Part shown: positions 1-6,041 of the stretch, piece by piece
Numbering within the stretch: the stretch's first letter is position 1
Layout of the letters: each line of letters starts with the position of its first letter
Origin: Clostridia bacterium
GTDB taxonomy: Bacteria; Bacillota; Clostridia; Oscillospirales; CAG-272
Assembly: GCA_017466495.1 (NCBI GenBank)
Contig: JAFTUB010000007.1
Span: forward strand, 1-8,512
Length of the DNA stretch: 8,512 nt
Reading direction: 5' to 3'
Translations under genes and position numbers: made by a program
The notes under the pieces: generated by a model
Told to the model about the DNA's origin: nothing
Seen by the model: only the letters and a program-made list of their open reading frames with translations
The model's database searches: none

Positions 1-677
1 AGGGCAAACAGCCCCCATTTGGCATAGGACAGAGGGGATGCCCCCTGCCGTCTGCGGCGGGTCAGCTGGCTCATGGCCGTATAACGTGCGGGGCTTCGCC
101 GCCCCGTAATCTCCACTTTGCCTGTCAACAGAGCCGTTTTTACCCCTTCGGCAGACAGTTCTTCCACCTCAAGAGTCACATATGCCCGCCCGACCTCCTG
201 TGCAAGGTGCGCATCACTGCCGGCAAATCGGCGCAGGCCGTGGGCGGCGGCAAATTCCTCCGCCATGGCATTGGCGCGAGGATTTTTCCGCATGGCGCGG
301 CTGTTGTAAACCTCGATTCCGTCCAGCATGGACAGGATGGGAAGCAGCACGTCCCCGTCCCGTTGGCGGGCAAAGGGGTGCGCCAGCACAGCGATCCCGC
401 CTGCGGCATGGATAGCCTCCACCGCTGCGGCAAAATTCCCGGCAGGGATGGGCGCGGTGACAAAAAGACCCAGCAGGTGGCCGTACTCGGTAGAAACCTC
501 CACCCCGGGAATCCAGAGGAAATCGGCATCCGTCCGTTCTTCCATCACCCGGTCGTGGTCACATACGGCGCCCCCCTGCAGGCCCTCTTCCCGACAGCGG
601 CGCAGGATTTCATCCGGGCTCATCCGCCCGTCGGCCGACGCGGCCGAGTGGATATGCAGATCCAATCTGAGTTTCAT
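1..677 (-). CDS. PHP-domain metallo-phosphoesterase (3' end beyond window)
   Basis: Predicted metal-dependent phosphoesterase of the PHP family (TrpH/YciV-like), cytoplasmic. The 225 visible residues carry the PHP metal-site motifs in order: DLHIHS near the start (H8, H10), D16, CDHD (D40-D42), GVE (E60), GHLLG (H67), AHP (H100) and GSDAH (D155, H157). This is a complete nine-ligand-type set, so it is probably catalytically active. Family members hydrolyse nucleotide 3',5'-bisphosphates, RNA 5' ends, histidinol phosphate or cyclic ribose phosphates; the substrate here cannot be read. The ATG at 675-677 is chosen because the first metal motif follows immediately, as is usual in the family. It lies 48 nt after the ATP-grasp stop codon and is the third gene of the prs operon. 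A basic stretch (RRRR, residues 207-210) precedes the truncated C-terminus. The family call is firm; the function is open. Confidence 0.9.
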   Translation of the reverse strand, partial: MKLRLDLHIHSAASADGRMSPDEILRRCREEGLQGGAVCDHDRVMEERTDADFLWIPGVEVSTEYGHLLGLFVTAPIPAGNFAAAVEAIHAAGGIAVLAHPFARQRDGDVLLPILSMLDGIEVYNSRAMRKNPRANAMAEEFAAAHGLRRFAGSDAHLAQEVGRAYVTLEVEELSAEGVKTALLTGKVEITGRRSPARYTAMSQLTRRRRQGASPLSYAKWGLFA

Positions 678-687
678 CTTCCGACCC

Positions 688-710
688 GGCTTGTGTACAA
701 GCCTTCCTTT
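688..710 (-). promoter_or_regulatory. Shine-Dalgarno site plus hairpin before PHP start
   Basis: Read on the minus strand, a purine-rich AAAGGAAGG (710-702) is the only good Shine-Dalgarno candidate for the PHP gene, but its GGA lies 27 nt from the ATG. A GGCTTG/CAAGCC hairpin with a TACA loop (703-688) lies between them. If it folds, the effective spacing drops to about 11 nt. The stem also takes up the last GG of the purine tract. No T-run follows, so it is not a terminator. Structure and distance are seen directly; a role in translation is inferred. Confidence 0.4.
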
Positions 711-725
711 CCTGCCGCCGGGGCA

Positions 726-1832
726 TTATTTTCCGAACAAATTTTGGCGCAGATATTTTCGCATGGGCGCGGGATCCTCACGATCGGTCAGGGCTTCTTT
801 GGCGCGGAAAATATCGCACACGCCCTCGCCGAAGGCTCGGAACCGACCATGCCCCAAGTAAGCAAACGTGGCTAACGTATCGTTGAGCAGAAAGCGCATC
901 CGCACCCCCGTGCGGTAATCGCAGGGGGTGTAATCCACACGCTCCCCCGCCGCGGCACGCACGTAGTTGAGGGCGAAGGGGCTATCTGTGCAGGCGGTGA
1001 GGGGAAAGCTCCCCCAAATCCGTGGATTGACCTCCAGCACGCGCCCGGCCTTGAATTCCACCATGGCCACGCCAACAAAGCCAAAGTCTGCCAAAAGGCG
1101 GAAGGCCGTCCCGATCATCTCTTCGTCGTAAAAGCTCTCACAGCAGGTAGAAGGACCGCCGGAGATGGGATACTCCCGTATACGCCGATGGCAGATGGCA
1201 CTGACAAGCTTGCTGTCCCCATCCAAAAGCAGGCTGACACCAACGCCCTCTCCCTCAAGCTTTTCCTGCACCAGGGGATCGGGGTCGTACTGCCGCATCT
1301 GCGCCATACAGGACGCATATTCGGCGGAATTCCCGGCAACCGCATAGCGGTGAGCCGCGGTCAGCCCCAGCTTCTCTCCGCAATGGGGTTTGATCACCAC
1401 AGGATATCGGTCGGGCTCTCCCTCATACTGCTCGGGAACAGGGATCCCCAAAGCGCGGCATCGGCTCCACACCTCTGCCTTGTCGTTGAGGCGATCCAAC
1501 ACCGCGGGCTCGACAATGAGAAAATCGCAGACCCGGGCAAAATCTGCCCGACGGCCGGAAACAGCCCCCAGCGTTGCGGCCCCCACGCAGAAGAGCACCG
1601 GGCGGTCATACTGCCGGAGCAAAGCAAGCAGGCGGTCGGCGTAATCGGCATCCGTCACCGATCCCTCCAGCCAATGGGTTTCTGCCGCATAACGAGAGGT
1701 GAACACAGGCGGCTCTCCCCGGGTGTCCTCCCGGGTTTGGGTCACCGCCACCCGCAGACCGGCACGGCCTAGAGTCCGCACCGCCGCAACCGATGCGCGG
1801 TATTTCCCGTCGGTTACCACAACTGTCTGCAT
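726..1832 (-). CDS. ATP-grasp domain ligase, substrate unknown
   Basis: A 368-residue soluble protein of the ATP-grasp superfamily, close to the carbamoyl-phosphate-synthase-like/COG3919 carboligase group. Members activate a carboxylate as acyl phosphate and join it to an amine or other nucleophile. Visible features: an N-terminal Rossmann-like pre-ATP-grasp region starting VVVTDG (residues 3-9); the ATP-binding lysine in VVIKP (K148) followed by a glycine-containing loop; the adenine-hinge acid in VQEKLEGEG (E190 region); and the metal-binding E..N in LEVNPRIWGS (E267, N269, R271) with an upstream MVEF acid (E259). The start is supported by GGAGG 4 nt upstream of the ATG. It lies 37 nt after prs and 48 nt before the PHP gene, all on one strand, so it is probably co-transcribed. 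No signal peptide or membrane segment is seen. The fold call is strong; I cannot name a substrate. Confidence 0.88.
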   Translation of the reverse strand: MQTVVVTDGKYRASVAAVRTLGRAGLRVAVTQTREDTRGEPPVFTSRYAAETHWLEGSVTDADYADRLLALLRQYDRPVLFCVGAATLGAVSGRRADFARVCDFLIVEPAVLDRLNDKAEVWSRCRALGIPVPEQYEGEPDRYPVVIKPHCGEKLGLTAAHRYAVAGNSAEYASCMAQMRQYDPDPLVQEKLEGEGVGVSLLLDGDSKLVSAICHRRIREYPISGGPSTCCESFYDEEMIGTAFRLLADFGFVGVAMVEFKAGRVLEVNPRIWGSFPLTACTDSPFALNYVRAAAGERVDYTPCDYRTGVRMRFLLNDTLATFAYLGHGRFRAFGEGVCDIFRAKEALTDREDPAPMRKYLRQNLFGK

Positions 1833-1869
1833 AAATCCTCCCTGTGATCAGCCGATTGAACTCAGTCGA

Positions 1870-2988
1870 TCAGCTATTCTTGTTCTTGAGCTTTTCCTTG
1901 TGTACCAGGTCGTGGATACGCTGATGGGGATCCAGCAGCTGGGCGATGGAGCAGCCCGAGTTAACGCTATGGATGTAATACGCGGTATATTTCACGATAT
2001 TGACCTCTCTGTACCAGGGCGCGGCAATGACCTCGTCACCGCGGTAGCTGGCGTTGGTCACAAAGATGGCATCCAGCTCACCCTTCTCATACGCTCTGTC
2101 AAACTTCCCGGTACCTGCCGTGAACAGACCGAAGGTGGCGGCCACAAACACTCTGCGGGCACCCATTTCCTTGATCTTGATCACCACATCAAGAATGGTA
2201 TCACCGGAAGCGATGATGTCATCCACAATCAGCACGTCCTTGCCCCGTACATCGGGACCGATGTACTTGTGCACCTGCACCGCATAGTGACCGTCTACAA
2301 AATCGGTCATGCTTCTGCGCTTATAGAAGACACCCAGGTCAAGGCCCAGCTCATTGGAATAGATATAGTTCCGTCCCATGCCGCCGAAGTCGGGGCTGAT
2401 CATGACCATATTTTCCTCGTCAAAGGTCACATCGGGGAAGTCGCGGCAGATGGCCTTGATGGTCTGATAGGTGGGCATCAGCTTGTCAAAGCCCATGAAA
2501 GGAACGGCATTGGACACGCGGTCATCATGCACGTCAAAGGCCATGATGTTCTCCACGCCGATGCTGTAGAGGTTCTGCAATGCCACAGCGCAGTCCAGCG
2601 ACTCACGCAGAATACGTCTGTCCTGACGTGCGGCATAGAGCATGGGAGAGATCACATTGATACGGGCGGCCTTGCCGCCGATGGCGGAGATTACGCGGAT
2701 CAGATCCTGGTAATGCTCATCGGGGGACATATGGTTGGTGATCCCGTGCATGGAATAGGTGCAGGCGTAATTGCCCACATCCATCAGGATATAAACATCC
2801 TTGCCGCGGACAGAGTCGCACAGCACTGCCTTGGCGTCACCGGTATTGAAGCGGGGAAGGTCGGGGTTGATGATCCGTGCAGAGGTGACATCGGCGATCT
2901 CCACCAGATAGTTAATGATCTGCTCGGCCATCTCCTCCATCCCACGCAGCGGGATAATCACAATATTCCCCAAAAATTCCTTTTCCAT
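1870..2988 (-). CDS. prs: Ribose-phosphate pyrophosphokinase, long divergent form
   Basis: Makes PRPP from ribose 5-phosphate and ATP for nucleotide, histidine and tryptophan synthesis, in the cytoplasm. At 372 residues it is longer than the usual 310-320. Recognisable motifs in order: VRGKDVYI (60-67, matching the VRG-DVF/YI segment), the ATP-binding ARQDR (120-124), DVH (H154, the usual DLH catalytic histidine), the flexible-loop YKRR (222-225, with the expected lysine K223) and the PRPP/ribose-phosphate loop VDDIIASGDT (255-264). Differences from typical Prs: FNTGDAK (46-52) replaces the FxDGE motif, the segment after H154 lacks the usual QIQGFF, and the C-terminus has an extension ending in Lys/Asn. 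AGGAGG lies 9 nt before the ATG. First gene of the minus-strand operon, with a promoter at 3077-3105 and a leader of roughly 80 nt. Enzyme family is confident; full catalytic equivalence to canonical Prs is inferred. Confidence 0.9.
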   Translation of the reverse strand: MEKEFLGNIVIIPLRGMEEMAEQIINYLVEIADVTSARIINPDLPRFNTGDAKAVLCDSVRGKDVYILMDVGNYACTYSMHGITNHMSPDEHYQDLIRVISAIGGKAARINVISPMLYAARQDRRILRESLDCAVALQNLYSIGVENIMAFDVHDDRVSNAVPFMGFDKLMPTYQTIKAICRDFPDVTFDEENMVMISPDFGGMGRNYIYSNELGLDLGVFYKRRSMTDFVDGHYAVQVHKYIGPDVRGKDVLIVDDIIASGDTILDVVIKIKEMGARRVFVAATFGLFTAGTGKFDRAYEKGELDAIFVTNASYRGDEVIAAPWYREVNIVKYTAYYIHSVNSGCSIAQLLDPHQRIHDLVHKEKLKNKNS

Positions 2989-3018
2989 AGCTGATTTCCT
3001 CCTGTTATTTTCATTCTT

Positions 3019-3039
3019 TTCCGCAGAGGGGAAGCGGAA
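3019..3039 (-). other. Hairpin in prs 5' leader
   Basis: The untranslated leader of the prs operon contains TTCCGC paired with GCGGAA around a 9-nt pyrimidine-rich loop, about 30 nt before the start codon. It is not followed by a T-run, so it is not an attenuator by itself. I see no recognisable purine or PRPP riboswitch or PurR-box consensus here. It may only stabilise the mRNA. Confidence 0.3.
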
Positions 3040-3076
3040 TTCACAAAGTCTCGATCAGCGAAACGTTCTACGGTTT

Positions 3077-3105
3077 ATTATAACAAATTACGTCAGAAAT
3101 TGCAA
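3077..3105 (-). promoter_or_regulatory. Sigma-A promoter of the prs/ATP-grasp/PHP operon
   Basis: On the minus strand, -35 TTGCAA (3105-3100; 4 of 6 match TTGACA) and a perfect -10 TATAAT (3082-3077) are separated by 17 nt. Transcription would start near 3070, leaving an 80-nt leader before prs. It faces away from the promoter at 3176-3205, so the intergenic region holds divergent promoters. Confidence 0.75.
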
Positions 3106-3114
3106 GAGTATGGA

Positions 3115-3134
3115 TGGAAAAAGAAGTTTTTCCA
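3115..3134. promoter_or_regulatory. Palindrome between divergent promoters, possible operator
   Basis: TGGAAAAA and TTTTTCCA form a perfect 8-bp inverted repeat around GAAG. It is centred about 55 bp upstream of the predicted prs start site and about 88 bp upstream of the isomerase start site. It lies outside both predicted transcripts, so an operator or intrinsically bent DNA is more likely than an RNA hairpin. The palindrome is seen; the regulatory role is a guess. Confidence 0.3.
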
Positions 3135-3175
3135 CAGGTTTTCCTTTATTCTTTTTCCGCCGCGGACACTTTCCC

Positions 3176-3205
3176 TTGACAAAAGGAATTTTTTTCTGCT
3201 ATAAT
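3176..3205 (+). promoter_or_regulatory. Consensus sigma-A promoter of the TIM-barrel gene
   Basis: Perfect -35 TTGACA (3176-3181) and perfect -10 TATAAT (3200-3205) with an 18-nt spacer. Predicted start is near 3212, giving a leader of about 46 nt that contains a small AT-rich hairpin (ATTTTT/AAAAAT, 3221-3235). Match to consensus suggests strong constitutive activity unless repressed. Confidence 0.85.
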
Positions 3206-3257
3206 CATCCCATAGGGGAGATTTTTCCCAAAAATTTTCCGAAAGCGAGGATATGCT

Positions 3258-4091
3258 ATGACCAACCTCTCTGCCCTGCCCATCGGCTCCTCCTGCAGCT
3301 TCTTCCGTCACATTGACCGGGAGATCATGGAGACCGCAAAAAATGTTGGAATCGACACCCTTGAGATCTCCTTCAAATTCGATAAATACATGAATGAGCT
3401 GGAGTTCCCCCGCCGCGCCGCCGAGATCGGGCGCATGGCCCGTGAGGTGGGAATCGGCCTGTGGTCCCTCCACCTGCCCTTCAGCCGAAATATCGACATT
3501 TCCACCACCAACAAGGAGCTGCGGGCGGTCACCCTGTACACCAACCGCACCCTGATCCGTGCCGCCGCCGAGGCGGGGATCTCCACCATTGTCCTTCACC
3601 CTTCCTCCGAGCCTATCGCCGACGAAAATCGCGCCGAGCGGATGGAGCTGAGCCGGGATGCCATCCTTTCCCTGGGTGGACTCTGCCGCGAACTGGGGCT
3701 GACTTTGGCGGTGGAAAATCTCCCCCGCACCTGCCTGTGCCGCACCTCTGCCGAAATGATTGAACTGCTGACCGGCACCGGGGCAAAGGTTTGCTTTGAC
3801 ACCAACCACTCCCTCGCGGAAGCCAACTCCGATTTTCTCCGCAATCTCCTGGCCGGCGGCCTGGAGATTGCCACCCTGCACATCTCGGACTATGACGGCG
3901 TAGACGAGCGCCACCGTCTTCCCGGCGACGGCATCAACAACTGGGGCGAGCTCTTTGCCATTTTGGCAGAGGCAAATTACAGCGGCCCTCTGATGTACGA
4001 GGTTTCCCGCAAGCCCAAGGAACGGGAAGAGCTTACCCCCGAAGAACTGGCCGAAAATATGCGCCGTTTGGCCGCCGGGGAAATCCGATAA
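3258..4091 (+). CDS. Sugar phosphate isomerase/epimerase family TIM-barrel protein
   Basis: A 277-residue protein of the xylose-isomerase-like/AP-endonuclease-2 fold (PF01261 type). The family covers sugar isomerases, 3-epimerases, inosose dehydratases and endonuclease IV, usually with divalent metals. The barrel-end metal and substrate residues are visible in order: LEIS (E36), LHLPF (H72), VLHP (H114), VENLP (E153), FDTNH (D181, H184), LHISD (H208), DERHRLPGDG (D215, H219) and YEVS (E248). The E-D-H-E metal pattern is intact, so an active metallo-isomerase or epimerase is likely; endonuclease IV is less likely because that family has more histidines and different spacing. The start is supported by GAGG 7 nt before the ATG. 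It has its own consensus promoter. No clear terminator follows, so some read-through into the hydrolase genes is possible. Substrate unknown; no sugar transporter or kinase is nearby. Confidence 0.87.
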   Translation: MTNLSALPIGSSCSFFRHIDREIMETAKNVGIDTLEISFKFDKYMNELEFPRRAAEIGRMAREVGIGLWSLHLPFSRNIDISTTNKELRAVTLYTNRTLIRAAAEAGISTIVLHPSSEPIADENRAERMELSRDAILSLGGLCRELGLTLAVENLPRTCLCRTSAEMIELLTGTGAKVCFDTNHSLAEANSDFLRNLLAGGLEIATLHISDYDGVDERHRLPGDGINNWGELFAILAEANYSGPLMYEVSRKPKEREELTPEELAENMRRLAAGEIR

Positions 4092-4115
4092 CGCCCACGG
4101 GAATCGGTGAGCGTA

Positions 4116-4144
4116 TTGACAAAGCGGCCCTGCCGTGCTATACT
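4116..4144 (+). promoter_or_regulatory. Sigma-A promoter of the serine hydrolase/esterase operon
   Basis: -35 TTGACA (4116-4121, perfect) and -10 TATACT (4139-4144, 5 of 6) with a 17-nt spacer. The predicted start near 4151 would leave almost no leader for a GTG start at 4153, which supports the ATG at 4198 as the true start of the next gene. Confidence 0.8.
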
Positions 4145-4197
4145 GAACCCAGGTGAAAAAACCGCAAATTATATCCATTCAGAAAGGACATACTGCC

Positions 4198-5049
4198 ATG
4201 ATCGAACAATTGATGGAAAAAATCTTAGCCACCGGTGCGAATCTCTATTCCCTGACTGCCATCGAGGATGGTCAGGTACACACCTATAAGATCAGACCCG
4301 CTAACCCCTGCAACGATACCTACTCGGTTGCCAAGGCCTTCACCATGTCCGCCATCGGTCTTTGCTATGACCGCGGCCTGCTCAAGCCCTCCGACAAGGT
4401 ATGCGACATTTTCCGCGGCCAGCTCCCCGCCGACATGGACGAGAGATGGGAAGAAGTTACCGTGGACAATGTACTCCGTCACCGCATGGGCACCACCAAG
4501 GGCTATCTTGACATCGACGTGGAGGACATCAACACCTACCCCACCGATGATCTGCTGTCCATGGTCTTTAGCGCCAAGATCGAGATCGATCCCGGTGAGA
4601 AATACTGCTACAGTGACGCCGCCTACTACCTGCTCTCCCGCGTGGTAACTCAGGTTTCGGGTGAAGGCATGGACGACATTCTCATGCGTGAAATCCTGCG
4701 TCCCCTGGGCTGCCGTGAGGCCGCCTGGAGCAAGTGCCCCCGCGGCTACGCCATGGGTGCCACCGGCCTTTACATCCGCAGCATCGACATTGCCCGTCTG
4801 GGTCAGCTCTATATCAACGAGGGTATGTGGGAAGGCAAGCAGATCCTCTCCTCCGAGTGGGTCAACCTGGCCAAGGAGCGTGAGTACTCCCTCATCCTCT
4901 GCCGCAACGGCGGCTACACCAAGGGCGGTATGCGCGGTCAGCGCCTCTACTTCAACCCCAAGACAAATGTGGCCATTGGCTGGACGGCATACGATCCCGA
5001 CGGCAAGAACAAGCCCATTCTGGAATACATTGCCGATATTGATATTTAA
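4198..5049 (+). CDS. Beta-lactamase-fold serine hydrolase (class C/PBP-like)
   Basis: A 283-residue serine hydrolase of the PF00144 family (class C beta-lactamase, esterase EstB, D-aminopeptidase and low-molecular-weight penicillin-binding-protein relatives). The nucleophile motif SVAK (S43, K46) is clear. The second motif reads YSD (138-140) where most relatives have YxN. A KGGMRGQ segment near the C-terminus sits where the family's H/K-x-G motif is expected. No signal peptide or membrane segment is present, so it acts inside the cell, which argues against a peptidoglycan enzyme or secreted beta-lactamase. The ATG at 4198 is preferred over an in-frame GTG at 4153 because AAAGGA lies 9 nt upstream and the promoter would start transcription at about 4151. 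It is followed after 21 nt by an esterase with its own Shine-Dalgarno site, so the two are co-transcribed. Substrate unknown; likely an ester or amide. Confidence 0.87.
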   Translation: MIEQLMEKILATGANLYSLTAIEDGQVHTYKIRPANPCNDTYSVAKAFTMSAIGLCYDRGLLKPSDKVCDIFRGQLPADMDERWEEVTVDNVLRHRMGTTKGYLDIDVEDINTYPTDDLLSMVFSAKIEIDPGEKYCYSDAAYYLLSRVVTQVSGEGMDDILMREILRPLGCREAAWSKCPRGYAMGATGLYIRSIDIARLGQLYINEGMWEGKQILSSEWVNLAKEREYSLILCRNGGYTKGGMRGQRLYFNPKTNVAIGWTAYDPDGKNKPILEYIADIDI

Positions 5050-5070
5050 GTCTGATCGGAGGAAATCCAT

Positions 5071-5817
5071 ATGTCACTGATTACCGCACGGTTCCGCTCT
5101 GCGGCCCTGTCCCATAATACCGCCGTCAACATTATCCTGCCCGACGACGGGCCCACCGAGGATATCCCCACCCTTTACCTTCTGCACGGTATGCACGGTG
5201 ATCACACCGGCTGGTGCAGAAATACCGCCATTGAGCGGTATGCCAAGGACCGCGGCATTGCGGTGGTCATGCCCGACGGAGAGAACAGCTTCTACCACAA
5301 CATGAAATACGGCAAGGATTACTTCACCTATGTGGCCGACGAGCTGGTGGATTACACCCGCCGGGTCTTCCGTCTCAGCCACAAACGGGAAAAGACCTCC
5401 ATCTGCGGTCTGTCCATGGGAGGCTACGGTGCTTTCCTGCTGGCTCTGCGCCGTCCCGAACAGTATGCCGCCTGCGCAAGCCTCTCGGGGTGCATCGATA
5501 TGCCCGCAAGACTACAGCGCTGCAACTGGGTACGCTGTGCCACCGCCATCTGGGGCGAGGACTTTGCCACCTGCACCAAGGACACCGAGAGCGACCTGAT
5601 GTGGCTGATCAGGAACTTCCCTGCCGACAAGCCGAAGCCCCGGATGTTTGCCTGCTGCGGCCGTCAGGATGCGCTGTTCGGCGACAACCTCAACTTCCGT
5701 GATTTCATGGCCGATCAGCCCTTCGACTTCACCTTCACCGAAGACGAAGGCGACCATAACTGGCTCTTCTGGGACAAGTGGGTAGCCCCCGCGATCGACC
5801 ATATGCATGCCTTTTAA
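5071..5817 (+). CDS. Alpha/beta-hydrolase esterase (esterase D/EstA family)
   Basis: A 248-residue carboxylesterase of the PF00756 family, related to clostridial and lactococcal tributyrin/acetyl esterases and to S-formylglutathione hydrolase. Visible elements: the oxyanion-loop LLHGMHGD (37-44), the nucleophile elbow GLSMGG (S115), the acid in GRQDALF (D200) and the base in EGDHNW (H229). The Ser-Asp-His triad is therefore complete with normal spacing, and the length is normal. No signal peptide is present, so it is cytoplasmic and probably cleaves short acyl esters. It carries about nine cysteines, which fits an anaerobe. GGAGG lies 8 nt before the ATG, and the gene begins 21 nt after the serine hydrolase stop. 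A strong terminator follows. The pairing of two unrelated ester hydrolases suggests deacylation of an imported compound; that is inference. Confidence 0.92.
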   Translation: MSLITARFRSAALSHNTAVNIILPDDGPTEDIPTLYLLHGMHGDHTGWCRNTAIERYAKDRGIAVVMPDGENSFYHNMKYGKDYFTYVADELVDYTRRVFRLSHKREKTSICGLSMGGYGAFLLALRRPEQYAACASLSGCIDMPARLQRCNWVRCATAIWGEDFATCTKDTESDLMWLIRNFPADKPKPRMFACCGRQDALFGDNLNFRDFMADQPFDFTFTEDEGDHNWLFWDKWVAPAIDHMHAF

Positions 5818-5860
5818 GTACACCAATTAAAGGTCTTTATTTGTCTGTCTTTTCACAAAC

Positions 5861-5905
5861 AAACGCGTCTTTTTCCCGTTTTTCGGGGGAAAAGACGCGT
5901 TTTTC
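5861..5905 (+). terminator. Strong intrinsic terminator after the esterase gene
   Basis: The arms AAACGCGTCTTTTTCCC (5861-5877) and GGGGAAAAGACGCGTTT (5886-5902) pair over 17 bp with one G-U, around an 8-nt loop, and run into a T-rich tail (TTTTTCTTTC). It ends the serine hydrolase/esterase transcript 44 nt after the esterase stop. The A-rich left flank (ACAAACAAA) means it could also work in the opposite direction, but no gene converges on it here. Confidence 0.92.
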
Positions 5906-5918
5906 TTTCTTATCATCT

Positions 5919-5936
5919 TTGTGACAAAATAGACAA
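5919..5936 (+). promoter_or_regulatory. Rex- or Crp/Fnr-like operator candidate
   Basis: TTGTGACAAAATAGACAA has the 18-bp layout TTGTGA-N6-TCACAA known for Rex-type and, in its core, Crp-type sites. The left half matches 6 of 6 and the right half 4 of 6. It lies 22 bp upstream of the -35 box of the flavoprotein operon. A related site with the perfect half on the other side is at 5841-5858. Rex senses the NADH/NAD+ ratio, which would suit a redox operon, but the match is imperfect and no regulator gene is in the window. Confidence 0.3.
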
Positions 5937-5957
5937 ATACAAAATCCCCCCTTTTCC

Positions 5958-5986
5958 TTGACAAGGCATTTTTGATATGTTATGAT
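5958..5986 (+). promoter_or_regulatory. Sigma-A promoter of the flavoprotein operon
   Basis: -35 TTGACA (5958-5963, perfect) and -10 TATGAT (5981-5986, 5 of 6) with a 17-nt spacer. Predicted start is near 5993, giving a leader of about 49 nt before the ATG at 6042. No riboswitch or antiterminator-target hairpin is evident in this leader. Confidence 0.8.
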
Positions 5987-6041
5987 AAATAGCGCAAGAA
6001 TATTGATTATTTGCCAGTAAGAAAAAGAAGGTGTTTGACGT

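Larger units (their letters stand above)
5838..5939. repeat. Imperfect 22-bp inverted repeat surrounding the terminator
   Basis: The arms 5838-5859 and 5918-5939 are inverted copies. Of 22 pairs, 19 are Watson-Crick, one would be G-U in RNA (5847/5930) and two are mismatched (5849/5928, 5852/5925). The inner terminator stem (5861-5902) is nested inside, separated by 1 nt on the left and about 15 nt on the right. No target-site duplication or transposase is seen. It could be a basal extension of the terminator, a pair of related operators, or a small MITE-like palindromic element. Confidence 0.6.

Noticed and set aside
207..875. Open frame of 222 codons on the plus strand across the PHP and ATP-grasp genes
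   Set aside because: It spans the junction of two real minus-strand genes and encodes nothing recognisable.
1847..1876. Small hairpin CGATTG/CAGTCG and direct repeat GATCAGC between prs and the ATP-grasp gene
   Set aside because: Only 6 bp with a G-U pair and two 7-nt repeats, no T-run and no known motif; compatible with chance in a short gap.
1699..2994. Open frame of 431 codons on the plus strand, opposite prs
   Set aside because: The translation is low-complexity (rich in His, Ile, Gly, Asp) with no domain, and it covers the well-supported prs gene and its Shine-Dalgarno site.
4091..4114. ACGCCCAC/GTGAGCGT hairpin just after the TIM-barrel gene as a terminator
   Set aside because: One internal mismatch and no T-run follow; it runs straight into the next promoter, so it is not a convincing intrinsic terminator.
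3093..4178. Open frame of 361 codons on the minus strand, opposite the TIM-barrel gene
   Set aside because: Antisense shadow without domain or ribosome site; it would run through both divergent promoters.
4153..4197. GTG start at 4153 extending the serine hydrolase by 15 residues
   Set aside because: It lies only 8 nt after the -10 box, leaving no room for a ribosome site, while the ATG at 4198 has a good Shine-Dalgarno site.
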